Shown: piece by piece, positions 1-7,272 of the stretch | How the letters are laid out: every line of letters begins with the position of its first letter | Position numbering within the stretch: the first letter of the stretch is position 1 | Assembly (NCBI GenBank): GCA_005798555.1 | Contig: SYJA01000021.1 | Coordinates: 1 to 39,645, forward strand | Length of the DNA stretch: 39,645 bases | From: Actinomycetota bacterium | GTDB lineage: Bacteria; Actinomycetota; Actinomycetes; S36-B12 | Reading direction: 5' to 3' | Notes under the pieces: model-generated | Told to the model about the DNA's origin: nothing | The model's input: the letters and a program-made list of their open reading frames with translations, nothing else | Databases searched by the model: none | Program-made: the position numbers and the translations under genes

Positions 1-329
1 CAAAGGGCATGAGCAAGCTTCCGACATCAACTCTAGGTGAACTTGGAGCACAAGGTCAGCAGGAGATTGTCTCGTCCTATGAGGAGGCGGAGGGAGTCGC
101 TGCCACCTTGCCGACAGGTGATGCGACCGCACTCATCACCGACGCGCAGCAGGCCTTCACCGAGGGCAAGTCTGCCGCCATCGCGGTGGCATTTGCCTCG
201 GTAGCAATTGGCCTAGCCTTGGTCTGGTTTAAGTATCCTCGGCGCGAAGTCGAACTCAAGATGTTTGCGGAGGTCGGCGCCCCAGCGGCAGGCACCGAGG
301 GATCCGGGCAGAGCCCACCTGTCACCTAG
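1..329 (+). CDS. C-terminal end of a probable MFS (DHA2-type) transporter, cut by the window start
   Basis: The reading frame is open to the left edge (first full codon at base 3), so the ATG at 9 is probably internal. About 109 codons are visible. A soluble loop of about 50 residues is followed by one hydrophobic segment (about residues 55-73 counted from the ATG at 9), a positively charged cytoplasmic edge (KYPRREVE) and a short polar tail. A long loop ending in 'AFTEG' before a last membrane helix resembles the C-terminus of 14-helix DHA2 drug exporters of the major facilitator superfamily. That is family resemblance only; most of the protein lies outside the window. The stop codon TAG (327-329) directly abuts the 3' end of the tRNA gene on the other strand. 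It could instead be a small single-span membrane protein. Confidence 0.5.
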   Translation, partial: KGMSKLPTSTLGELGAQGQQEIVSSYEEAEGVAATLPTGDATALITDAQQAFTEGKSAAIAVAFASVAIGLALVWFKYPRREVELKMFAEVGAPAAGTEGSGQSPPVT

Positions 330-415
330 TGTCCGAGGGGGGACTTGAACCCCCATTCCCCGCAAAGGGAACTAGCACCTCAAGCTAGCGCGTCTGCCTA
401 TTCCGCCACCCGGAC
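330..415 (-). tRNA. tRNA-Leu (anticodon GAG)
   Basis: Read on the minus strand, the 5' acceptor strand GTCCGGG pairs with CTCGGAC at the 3' end with one G-U pair. The D-arm region TGGCGGAATAGGCAGACGCG is typical of tRNA-Leu. The anticodon stem CTAGC/GCTAG encloses the loop TTGAGGT, giving anticodon GAG, which reads CUC and CUU. A class II long variable arm (about TTCCCTTTGCGGGGAA) is followed by a T arm with GTTCAAGTC. The discriminator base is A at 330. CCA is not encoded: the next bases on this strand are C, T, A. The long variable arm fits leucine rather than a class I tRNA. Confidence 0.96.
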
Positions 416-475
416 GTGGCGCAGGAAAACCTGCGGCTGGCAGCATACCTGTTGGCTAGATCGGCGTGGAGCAGG

Positions 476-481
476 CAGGAT
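476..481 (+). promoter_or_regulatory. Putative -10 hexamer CAGGAT of the M20 peptidase gene
   Basis: CAGGAT ends exactly 6 nt before the GTG at 488. It has the A2 and T6 of an actinobacterial -10 (TAnnnT) but lacks T1. The spacing matches the other putative leaderless starts in the window. No clear -35 is visible. Confidence 0.4.
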
Positions 482-487
482 GGGGCC

Positions 488-1816
488 GTGAGCGCCACCT
501 GGAAGCCACTGCCGCAGGCTGAGGGCGAGGCCGTTGGGCTGCTCACCGATCTAATCCGGATCGACACCAGCAACTGGGGCGAAAGCAACGAGACGGTAGG
601 GGAGATCGAGGCTGCAGATTACTGTGCCGAGCGACTACGTGAGGCCGGGTGGTCACCGGAGGTGTTCACCACCACGAGTGCTCGTCGAGCCGGGGTCTAT
701 TTGCGGGTGGCCGGTATCGATCCAGCGGCACCCGCCCTGCTCCTGCACGGGCACCTGGACGTGGTTCCGGCGATAGCCAGTGCGTGGAGCCGACCGCCAT
801 TTGCCGGCGAAGTGGACTCGGGCTTCGTCTGGGGCCGGGGTGCGGTCGACATGAAAGACATGGACGCGATGATCTTGGCCGTCGTCCGCGGTTGGGGTTT
901 CACCGGTATCCGACCACGACGTGATGTGGTGATTTTGTTTTTACCCGATGAAGAGGCGGGCGGTCGGCACGGTGCACACTGGTTGGCAGCCAATCGCCCC
1001 GAGATGTTCCAAGGTGTAACCGAGGCGGTTGGCGAGGTGGGTGGGTTCTCGGTCACCGTGCGTGCTGATTTGCGTCTTTACCCGATCCAGACTGCCGAGA
1101 AGGGGATCCGTTGGATCCGCCTGCAGGCCACCGGTCGAGCGGGCCACGGCTCAATGCTGCACGACGATAATGCCATCACGGAATTGTGCGAGGCGGTTAC
1201 TCGAGTTGCGCGCCACAACTGGCCACTTCGCATCACCGCGACCGTCGAGGTTTTCCTGTCGGAGCTAGCTGATGCCTACGGCATCGAGTTGGATCCGCGG
1301 GACCCGGCGGAGTTACTACGTCGACTAGGTACCTTTGGTGCACTGGTCGGCGCGACTATGCGCAATACCGCCAACCCGACAATGCTTGAGGCCGGCTACA
1401 AGCACAATGTGATCCCAACCGAGGCTTTCGGCAACATTGATGGGCGCGTGGTGCCGGGGTTTGAGGATGAATTTGCGGCAACGATCAAGGACTTGGTGGG
1501 CGCCGGAATCTCAGTTACGACCGAAGTGGAAGATATTGCGCTTGAAGCACCATTTGACACCGCTACGGTTGACCTAATGGCCGAGGTGCTGCGCGCCGAG
1601 GACCCAATAGCCAAGACCGTGCCATACATGATCTCCGGCGGCACCGATGCCAAGGCCTTTTCGCGCTTTGGGATCAACTGCTACGGATTCTCCCCGCTGC
1701 AGATGCCGGCGGATCTGGACTACTGGCGCTTGTTCCATGGCGTTGATGAGCGGGTACCTGTTGCTGGATTGCAGTTCGGGGTGCGCGTACTCGATAGATT
1801 CCTTCGGGCCTGCTAG
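488..1816 (+). CDS. M20/M25/M40-family metallopeptidase
   Basis: A 442-residue zinc-dependent amidohydrolase/peptidase of the M20 family (carboxypeptidase, deacylase or dipeptidase-like; substrate unknown). The family motifs are in order: LLLHGHLDVV with metal ligand His89 and Asp91, WGRGAVDMKD with bridging Asp121, and FLPDEEAGG with catalytic and metal-binding Glu155/Glu156. The dimerisation 'lid' domain follows (about 190-330), including GRAGHGSM. The C-terminal catalytic half carries the SGGTDAKAF region. The open frame reaches back to 416, inside the end of the tRNA gene. I chose GTG 488 because it gives the usual family N-terminus just before 'LLTDLIRIDTSN' and lies 6 nt after a -10-like hexamer. 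It resembles the actinobacterial group that includes Rv2141c of M. tuberculosis. It converges with the DUF5703 gene 10 bp downstream. Confidence 0.9.
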   Translation: MSATWKPLPQAEGEAVGLLTDLIRIDTSNWGESNETVGEIEAADYCAERLREAGWSPEVFTTTSARRAGVYLRVAGIDPAAPALLLHGHLDVVPAIASAWSRPPFAGEVDSGFVWGRGAVDMKDMDAMILAVVRGWGFTGIRPRRDVVILFLPDEEAGGRHGAHWLAANRPEMFQGVTEAVGEVGGFSVTVRADLRLYPIQTAEKGIRWIRLQATGRAGHGSMLHDDNAITELCEAVTRVARHNWPLRITATVEVFLSELADAYGIELDPRDPAELLRRLGTFGALVGATMRNTANPTMLEAGYKHNVIPTEAFGNIDGRVVPGFEDEFAATIKDLVGAGISVTTEVEDIALEAPFDTATVDLMAEVLRAEDPIAKTVPYMISGGTDAKAFSRFGINCYGFSPLQMPADLDYWRLFHGVDERVPVAGLQFGVRVLDRFLRAC

Positions 1817-1826
1817 TTCGAGCAAC

Positions 1827-2033
1827 CTAGGCGGTACGTGCCGCCCGAATAACTTTGCGGCGCAACCTAATGCTGCGGCGACCATCGGGAAACATTCGCG
1901 ACCTGTCAAGTTCCCAATGATCGGTCTCGGCGGCACTCGTCAGAATTTGACGCGCCGACTCCCGACTTGTCTCCCGCGATATTGCGATCTCGCGGAACTC
2001 CCATGTTGCCAGCGCCGCTGACTTCGGTTTCAT
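1827..2033 (-). CDS. Small DUF5703-family protein
   Basis: A 68-residue basic protein containing the segments WEFREIAISRETSRESARQ and HWELDRSRMFPDGRRS followed by an arginine-rich tail (RLRRKVIRAAR). These match my memory of the small actinobacterial DUF5703 family, of unknown function. The ATG at 2033 overlaps the aldo/keto reductase stop as ATGA, showing translational coupling; an upstream in-frame ATG at 2048 is less likely. Occurrence beside an M20 peptidase and an aldo/keto reductase fits a conserved actinobacterial neighbourhood. The pattern of charged and aromatic residues suggests a small alpha/beta fold that may bind nucleic acid, but that is only a guess. Confidence 0.8.
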   Translation of the reverse strand: MKPKSAALATWEFREIAISRETSRESARQILTSAAETDHWELDRSRMFPDGRRSIRLRRKVIRAARTA

Positions 2034-3013
2034 CGGCGCTGCGCCCAACCGGCTTCGGGGTAGCCCATTGCTGGTTCTGATACTTCATCGAGGGCTCGGG
2101 TGATCTCATCGGGCAGCTCGAGCTCCTCACTGGCCAGCGCTGCGATCAATTGACTATTGGTGCGAGCGCCCAGGATCGGGGCGACCACACCGGGGCGATC
2201 GCGCAGCCAAGCCAGCGCCACCTCGGTTGGCGAGGCGCCGAGGCCCTCGGCCGCGGTGGCAAGGGCATCAACAATGCGTCGGCCTCGATCTTCTAGATAG
2301 ATCTGGATCCAGCCGGCGGTGTCAGCGTTGCCGCCGCGGGAGTCACTTGGGGTGGCGTGCCGATACTTACCGGTCAGAACACCACGACCAAGGGGTGACC
2401 ACGGCAAGATGCCAAGACCGAGGGACTGGGCTGCCGGGATGATCTCCCGTTCGATTCCGCGCTCGAGTAACGAGTACTCCATTTGCGCGGTGACAATCGG
2501 TGCCCGCCCGGGCACCGCCCGCTGCCAGGTTGCCGACCTTGCAAGTTGCCACCCCGAATAATTAGAGACACCGACGTATCGAACTTTTCCACTATGTACC
2601 GCGTCATCAATTGCGGCGAGGGTTTCTTCCATTGGGGTGGTCGGATCCCACGCATGCATTTGCCATAGGTCGATGTGATCGGTTCGCAGCCGACGCAATG
2701 ATGTTTCCAGGGCAGTGCGGATATGGCCACGGGAGGCGTTGAATTTGCGTTCAACCCCAGGAGTCGAAACGGCCTTGGTGGCGATCACTACTTGGTCTCG
2801 GGTGCCGAACTCCTCGAGGAGTTCACCGAGCAACTCCTCGGAAGCGCCATCGGCATAGGTATCGGCCGTGTCTATCAACGTGCCGCCGGCGTCGAGAAAA
2901 ACCGCCAATTGATCGCGGGCGTCATACTCGTCGGTGCCTTTGCCCCAGGTCATAGTGCCTAAGCCAAACCGGCCCACCCACAAACCAGAACGCCCGAGTG
3001 GTCGTTGCTCCAT
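2030..3013 (-). CDS. Aldo/keto reductase
   Basis: A 327-residue NADPH-dependent oxidoreductase with a TIM-barrel fold, reducing aldehydes or ketones; the substrate cannot be told. The catalytic tetrad of the family is visible: Asp48 and Tyr53 in LIDTADTY, Lys80 in VVIATK and His120 in LWQMHAWD. The NADP-binding part near the C-terminus includes WSPLGRGVLTGKY and PILGART. The length is normal for the AKR superfamily. The start at 3013 lies 6 nt downstream of a TAGCGT -10 element. It is transcribed divergently from the LLM oxidoreductase across 34 bp and is followed by the DUF5703 gene with a 4-base overlap, so the two likely form an operon. Confidence 0.93.
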   Translation of the reverse strand: MEQRPLGRSGLWVGRFGLGTMTWGKGTDEYDARDQLAVFLDAGGTLIDTADTYADGASEELLGELLEEFGTRDQVVIATKAVSTPGVERKFNASRGHIRTALETSLRRLRTDHIDLWQMHAWDPTTPMEETLAAIDDAVHSGKVRYVGVSNYSGWQLARSATWQRAVPGRAPIVTAQMEYSLLERGIEREIIPAAQSLGLGILPWSPLGRGVLTGKYRHATPSDSRGGNADTAGWIQIYLEDRGRRIVDALATAAEGLGASPTEVALAWLRDRPGVVAPILGARTNSQLIAALASEELELPDEITRALDEVSEPAMGYPEAGWAQRR

Positions 3014-3019
3014 GCCGAC

Positions 3020-3025
3020 ACGCTA
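3020..3025 (-). promoter_or_regulatory. Putative leaderless -10 (TAGCGT) of the aldo/keto reductase gene
   Basis: On the minus strand TAGCGT is followed by 6 nt and then the ATG at 3013. It shares the 34-bp spacer with the promoter of the gene on the plus strand. Confidence 0.6.
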
Positions 3026-3035
3026 CCCCTTGGCA

Positions 3036-3041
3036 TAGGCT
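3036..3041 (+). promoter_or_regulatory. Putative leaderless -10 (TAGGCT) of the LLM oxidoreductase gene
   Basis: TAGGCT, then 6 nt (CAAGGC), then the ATG at 3048. There is no room for a Shine-Dalgarno if transcription starts the usual 6-7 nt after the -10. Confidence 0.6.
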
Positions 3042-3047
3042 CAAGGC

Positions 3048-4097
3048 ATGAAACTCGGTGTGAATTTGGGGTATTGGGGCGCCGGTAATGACGCGGACAA
3101 TCTGGAGCTAGCCAAGGTGGCCGACGCGCTCGGGTTTTCGGTGGTTTGGGCGGCAGAGGCATATGGCTCCGATGCGGCAACGGTCCTCGCCTGGATCGGG
3201 GCACAGACCACGAGAATTGATCTGGGTGCTGCCATTTTTCAGATTCCCGGGCGCACCCCGGCAAATACCGCGATGACCGCAGCCACCTTGGACTCGCTAT
3301 CGGGTGGCCGGTTTCGGCTCGGTCTTGGGGTTTCGGGGCCACAGGTTTCCGAGGGCTGGCATGGCGTTCGATTCGATAAGCCGCTGCAGCGAACTCGCGA
3401 GTACGTCGACATCGTAAGGCTCGCGTTAGCACGCGAAAAGGTGAGCTACTCCGGTGAGTTCTTCACCTTGCCGTTGCCGGACGGTCCGGGCAAGGCGTTG
3501 ACCTTGACCGTGCACCCGGTTCGCGCGCACATTCCGATCTACCTGGCGGCTATCGGGCCTAAGAACCTGGAGTTGGCCGGTGAGATCGGCGACGGCTGGC
3601 TGGCGATTTTCTACGCCCCTGAATTCGCGGAATCGTTGCTGGCCCCCATCAACACCGGCCGGGCTAAGAGTGGAAAGACCCTTGCCGGCTTTGACGTGGT
3701 GCCCACGGTACCGGTGGTGATCGGTGCGGATCTCGACAAGTGCGCCGACTTCATCCGGGCCTATTCTGCGCTGTATATCGGCGGCATGGGTTCGCGTGAG
3801 CAGAACTTCTACAACCAATTGGCCACGCGCATGGGGTACGAGCAGGCCGCCGTTGAAATCCAGGAGAAGTACCTGGCGCGTGACTATGTCGGCGCCGGGA
3901 CGGCGGTGCCACTTGATTTCATCGATCAAACTTCGCTGATCGGCCCACGTGACCGGATCCGGGATCGACTGGCCGCATACGCCGAATCCGGAGTTGGCAC
4001 CTTGTCGGTAGCGATCTACGCCGGCTCCTTGGATGAGCGAATCGCAACCTTGCGAACCATGGCCGAAGTCCTCGACGAATCGGGCCTTGCTGCGTGA
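3048..4097 (+). CDS. LLM-class F420-dependent oxidoreductase
   Basis: A 349-residue luciferase-like monooxygenase family protein with a TIM barrel. The N-terminus (MKLGVNLGYWGAGND) and LGFSVVWAAEAYGSDA fit the actinobacterial F420-dependent group. LGAAIFQIPGRTPANTAM and GRFRLGLGVSGPQ are the usual cofactor-pocket segments. LAAIGPKNLELAGEIGDGW is the conserved segment in the second half of the fold. Substrate and reaction direction cannot be assigned. The cofactor is inferred from the family, since FMN-using members also exist. Its last codons overlap the uppP start (GTGA), so the two genes are probably co-transcribed from the TAGGCT promoter. Confidence 0.88.
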   Translation: MKLGVNLGYWGAGNDADNLELAKVADALGFSVVWAAEAYGSDAATVLAWIGAQTTRIDLGAAIFQIPGRTPANTAMTAATLDSLSGGRFRLGLGVSGPQVSEGWHGVRFDKPLQRTREYVDIVRLALAREKVSYSGEFFTLPLPDGPGKALTLTVHPVRAHIPIYLAAIGPKNLELAGEIGDGWLAIFYAPEFAESLLAPINTGRAKSGKTLAGFDVVPTVPVVIGADLDKCADFIRAYSALYIGGMGSREQNFYNQLATRMGYEQAAVEIQEKYLARDYVGAGTAVPLDFIDQTSLIGPRDRIRDRLAAYAESGVGTLSVAIYAGSLDERIATLRTMAEVLDESGLAA

Positions 4098-4918
4098 CGA
4101 TGTCATGGTTCGAGGCGATATTTCTCGGAATCGTGCAAGGTCTCACTGAATTCTTGCCCATCTCATCAAGTGCACACATCTTCGTGCTGTCGCAATTGCT
4201 CGGCTGGCAAGACCCCGGTGCGGCCTTCACCGCTGTCACGCAGATCGGCACTGAGCTCGCGGTAATCGTCTTCTTCTGGCGCGATATCGGGCGAATCATC
4301 ACCACCTGGGCGCGCAGTCTGGCAAATCGTGAGCTTCGATCCAGTGTTGACGCGCGCATGGGCTGGTACATCATTATCGGCACCATCCCAATCGCGGTTC
4401 TCGGCCTACTCTTTGCGCAGCAAATTGAAACAGCCGCCCGAAACCTTTGGCTGGTGGCCTGCACCTTGATAGTTTTCGGCATCATCCTCGGCTTCGCCGA
4501 TCGCATTGGCCGCAAGGTTCAGAACCTAGCCGCACTAAATGGCCGCGATGGCATCTTGCTGGGCCTAGGTCAGGCCCTCGCGCTCATCCCAGGGGTGTCG
4601 CGCTCCGGAGCCACCATCTCGGTCGGGCTGTTCTTGGGCTACACCCGCGAAGCGGCGGCCCGGTACGCCTTTTTACTCGCGGTTCCGGCTGTGCTGGCAT
4701 CGGGGATTTACGAAACCACGAAAATCGGCGATGACTCGGCCGTAACTTGGGCACCGACCATTGTCGCGACCGTGATTGCCTTCTTCGTCGGGCTGGCGGT
4801 TATCGCCTGGTTACTGCGTTGGGTGTCTACCCGCTCGTACACGCCATTTGTCATCTACCGGGTGGTCGCGGGTGTCCTGATCATGGTCCTGCTGCTGACC
4901 GGTGTGCTGACCGCATAG
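4094..4918 (+). CDS. uppP: Undecaprenyl-diphosphatase (UppP/BacA)
   Basis: A 274-residue polytopic membrane enzyme that dephosphorylates undecaprenyl diphosphate, recycling the lipid carrier for peptidoglycan and other envelope polymers; it confers bacitracin tolerance in known cases. Both signature motifs are intact: QGLTEFLPISSSAH (residues 15-28, with the catalytic Glu19/Ser region) and PGVSRSGATIS (166-176, with Arg170). About eight hydrophobic segments fill the rest. The GTG start at 4094 overlaps the LLM gene stop (GTGA); an in-frame ATG at 4100 is an alternative. It meets corA tail to tail with only 7 bp between. Confidence 0.96.
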   Translation: MTMSWFEAIFLGIVQGLTEFLPISSSAHIFVLSQLLGWQDPGAAFTAVTQIGTELAVIVFFWRDIGRIITTWARSLANRELRSSVDARMGWYIIIGTIPIAVLGLLFAQQIETAARNLWLVACTLIVFGIILGFADRIGRKVQNLAALNGRDGILLGLGQALALIPGVSRSGATISVGLFLGYTREAAARYAFLLAVPAVLASGIYETTKIGDDSAVTWAPTIVATVIAFFVGLAVIAWLLRWVSTRSYTPFVIYRVVAGVLIMVLLLTGVLTA

Positions 4919-4925
4919 CTAGTCG

Positions 4926-5948
4926 CTACAGCCACCCTGATTTCTTGAATGCCCTAAACAGGGTTAGGCAGGCGACACCCATCACGCCGAGCACCAGTGG
5001 ATACCCGAAAACCCAATGCAGTTCGGGCATGTAGTCGAAGTTCATGCCATAGATGGCCGCGACCATGGTCGGCACGGCTGCGATTGCAACATAAGCACTG
5101 ATTTTGCGCATATCGCGATTTTGTTGGAGGTCTTGTAGTGAGTTCGAGGCCATTAGCATCGTCATCAGCAGGTTATCGGAGGATTCGACCGCGTCCGCGA
5201 CTCGCAGCAGGTGGTCCCCGATGTCTTGGAAGTAGGGCTTTAGCTCGTCCGGAATATAAGTCCGGTCGCCTTGGGAGAAGTCATGTGCGGTGATTATCAG
5301 TGGCGAGATGGCTCGGCGGATTTCGACATTTTCGCGCTTGAGGCGGTAGATCCGGTTGGCATTTCCGGCAATTGAATTCTGTGCGAAAACCGCCGTCTCG
5401 ACCTCTTCAACATCTTCGGTGACACTGTCGCTGACCGTGAGATAGCCATCCACCGCGGCGTCCAATACCGAATAGAAAACCGAAATTGGGCCGTGGGTTC
5501 GCAGGCTTGGGCTGGTTTCCAGCCGGCTTCGGATACCGTCCAAGTTGCCGATCCGACCGTGCCGAACGGTGATCGCGTACCACGGCCCGAGAAAGACTGC
5601 CAATTGCCCGGTTAGCACATCGGCGGTCTTCTCGACATAGTCCAAGACCTTGATAACCGCCAAACCATTACCCTCCTGGGTAAATTCAATCTTCGGGCGT
5701 TGCGCCGGATTGGCGGCATCTTCGACCTGAAGTGGGGGCAGGTCGAAGGCCCTTGCGATCAGTTCCATCTCGCCCTTGGTGGGCTCGAAAGCGCCAACCC
5801 AGACGAAACTGTCACTGGTTGCATGGCAATTAGCAATTAGCTCAAACAGGGCCGAACCGAGGTCCGCGTCACCTGGCTCCTGCCAGTTATGAGCGCTAAA
5901 AGTCGGGATGACCCTCGCCGGGGTGTAAAGGCCCATGCCCCTGATCAC
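4926..5948 (-). CDS. corA: CorA-family magnesium/divalent cation transporter
   Basis: A 340-residue protein of the CorA/MIT family, which forms pentameric inner-membrane channels for Mg2+ (sometimes Co2+ or Ni2+). A long soluble alpha/beta domain and stalk helix (about 1-275) precede two C-terminal membrane helices. The first helix ends in the diagnostic YGMNF selectivity motif, followed by the acidic loop DYMPELHW and the second helix. The protein ends in a lysine-containing tail (AFKKSGWL), as usual in the family. The start is GTG at 5948, 6 nt after a CAGAAT hexamer; an internal ATG four codons downstream is a possible alternative. It is divergent from the histidine phosphatase gene. No M-box or other riboswitch fits in the 44-bp spacer. 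Confidence 0.94.
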   Translation of the reverse strand: MIRGMGLYTPARVIPTFSAHNWQEPGDADLGSALFELIANCHATSDSFVWVGAFEPTKGEMELIARAFDLPPLQVEDAANPAQRPKIEFTQEGNGLAVIKVLDYVEKTADVLTGQLAVFLGPWYAITVRHGRIGNLDGIRSRLETSPSLRTHGPISVFYSVLDAAVDGYLTVSDSVTEDVEEVETAVFAQNSIAGNANRIYRLKRENVEIRRAISPLIITAHDFSQGDRTYIPDELKPYFQDIGDHLLRVADAVESSDNLLMTMLMASNSLQDLQQNRDMRKISAYVAIAAVPTMVAAIYGMNFDYMPELHWVFGYPLVLGVMGVACLTLFRAFKKSGWL

Positions 5949-5954
5949 GTCCGC

Positions 5955-5960
5955 ATTCTG
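5955..5960 (-). promoter_or_regulatory. Putative -10 (CAGAAT) of corA
   Basis: On the minus strand CAGAAT lies exactly 6 nt before the GTG at 5948. It keeps A2 and T6 of the -10 consensus. Weaker than most of the others in the window. Confidence 0.4.
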
Positions 5961-5980
5961 CCCTACGCACCCAGTGCATC

Positions 5981-5986
5981 TACGCT
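5981..5986 (+). promoter_or_regulatory. Putative leaderless -10 (TACGCT) of the histidine phosphatase operon
   Basis: TACGCT, 6 nt (CAGTAG), then the GTG at 5993. It would drive the phosphatase, DUF3090 and SCO1664-like genes as one transcript. Confidence 0.55.
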
Positions 5987-5992
5987 CAGTAG

Positions 5993-6706
5993 GTGACCAC
6001 CTTGATTCTCGTTCGCCACGGCCGCACCCAGGCCAATACCGATGGCGTGCTGGCAGGCTGGACCCCGGGGGTTTTCCTCGATGACTTCGGCCAAGAGCAG
6101 GCGCTGAGCGTGGGGGATCGGTTATCGGTTCTGGCCTTGACCGCCGTGGTTGCTTCCCCCCTGGATCGCACGCAGCAGACCGCCGATGCCATCTGCGCGC
6201 GGCAGCCAGTCAACGTCCAGCGTCATACCGACGACCGGGTGGGCGAGTGTCGGTACGGGGATTGGACCGGCCAGAAAATCGGGGTTCTCGCCAAGGAGCC
6301 AATGTGGCAGGTGGTGCAGGCGCACCCCAGTGCCGCGGTCTTTCCGGGGGCAGCCGGTGAGTCTATGGCATCGATGCAACATAGGGCCGTTGGCGCCATT
6401 CGCGAGTGGAACACGGCGCTAGGCGAGGATGCTATCTACGCGGTGGTAAGCCATGGTGATGTCATCAAGGCGATCCTTGCCGATGCGCTTGGCATGCACC
6501 TCGACCAATTTCAGCGCATTCAAGTTGATCCCTGCTCCATTAGCGCCATTCGCTACACCACGACCCGACCCTTCGTAATGCGCATGAACGACTCCGGGGG
6601 TGACCTAACGGGGCTGCGGCCGAAAGTGGCGAAGCCCGGGAAGAAGAAGCGCGTGTCAACTCGGCGCGGGTCGAGTGATGCGGTAATTGGCGGAGGGGCC
6701 GGTTAA
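5993..6706 (+). CDS. Histidine phosphatase-family protein (MSMEG_4193 type)
   Basis: A 237-residue branch-2-like member of the histidine phosphatase (phosphoglycerate mutase) superfamily. The catalytic RHG (Arg8-His9-Gly10) is near the N-terminus, with SPLDRTQQTAD as the second Arg-containing motif and VVSHGDVIKA supplying the second catalytic His. A basic tail of about 30 residues rich in Lys/Arg/Gly follows the domain. This is the actinobacterial group annotated as MSMEG_4193-family phosphomutases. Its true substrate is not known to me. The GTG start follows a TACGCT -10 by 6 nt. Its stop overlaps the DUF3090 start by one base, and the same gene order leading to mshC occurs in Mycobacterium and Streptomyces. 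Confidence 0.88.
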   Translation: MTTLILVRHGRTQANTDGVLAGWTPGVFLDDFGQEQALSVGDRLSVLALTAVVASPLDRTQQTADAICARQPVNVQRHTDDRVGECRYGDWTGQKIGVLAKEPMWQVVQAHPSAAVFPGAAGESMASMQHRAVGAIREWNTALGEDAIYAVVSHGDVIKAILADALGMHLDQFQRIQVDPCSISAIRYTTTRPFVMRMNDSGGDLTGLRPKVAKPGKKKRVSTRRGSSDAVIGGGAG

Positions 6707-7272
6707 TGGCACGGCACGTATTCAACTTCACTGAACCTGAACGCTTCGTGGTGGGCACGGTAGGTATGCCGGGGGAGCGAACCTTCTTCCTTCAGGCACG
6801 CCAAGGCAATTCGATCACCAGCGTAGTGATAGAGAAGACACAGGCACTTGTCCTGGCTGAGCGCACTGATCAACTTCTTGACGAGGTTCGGCAGACCCGG
6901 GCCCTACTCCTTGAGATACCCGATGCCGGTGAAGTCGGCGCGGTTGATCTTGCTCCCCTTGATCTACCCATCTTTGAAGAGTTCAGGGTTGGGGCCATGG
7001 CACTTGGCTGGGATGAGGCGACGGCAAAAGTAGTTATCGAAGCCCATGCGGTCGCCGACAATGGTGGCGAGGTTCCAGAGATCGCCGATGACGATGTAGA
7101 CGGCGTAGACACCTTGCGGGTGTGGCTCGCCCCTGATCAGGCCCGGGGGTTCGCCGAGCGAACGCGAGCCGTGGTGGCCGCTGGCCGCCCGCCCTGCCCT
7201 TTTTGCAACCAACCCCTCGATCCGCAGGGGCACATTTGCCCACGCGCGAATGGGTATCGACGCCGCGCATGA
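6706..7272 (+). CDS. DUF3090-family protein with C-terminal cysteine motif
   Basis: A 188-residue protein of the actinobacterial DUF3090 family, function unknown. The N-terminal signature FNFTEPERFVVGTVG and GERTFFLQARQ is clear. The C-terminus carries a zinc-ribbon-like motif, CPFC (Cys164, Cys167) followed by HICP (His176, Cys178), which could bind a metal. The ATG overlaps the preceding stop (TAATG), and its own stop overlaps the next start (ATGA), so all three genes are probably translated as a coupled unit. The partnership with a histidine phosphatase and a kinase-fold protein upstream of mshC is conserved in Actinobacteria. Confidence 0.9.
   Translation: MARHVFNFTEPERFVVGTVGMPGERTFFLQARQGNSITSVVIEKTQALVLAERTDQLLDEVRQTRALLLEIPDAGEVGAVDLAPLDLPIFEEFRVGAMALGWDEATAKVVIEAHAVADNGGEVPEIADDDVDGVDTLRVWLAPDQARGFAERTRAVVAAGRPPCPFCNQPLDPQGHICPRANGYRRRA

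Noticed and set aside
1830-1845. Hairpin GGCGGTACGTGCCGCC as a terminator after the M20 peptidase
   Set aside because: It lies inside the DUF5703 coding sequence and no T-run follows on either strand.
4002-4010. TTGTCGGTA resembling the PafBC (RecA-independent damage) promoter element
   Set aside because: It is inside the LLM coding sequence and the expected TAnnnT at the right distance before a gene is not present; a chance match is likely.
3426-4106. A 226-codon minus-strand open frame opposite the LLM oxidoreductase
   Set aside because: Shadow of a clear family member; no motif, no start signal, and compositional features of antisense translation.
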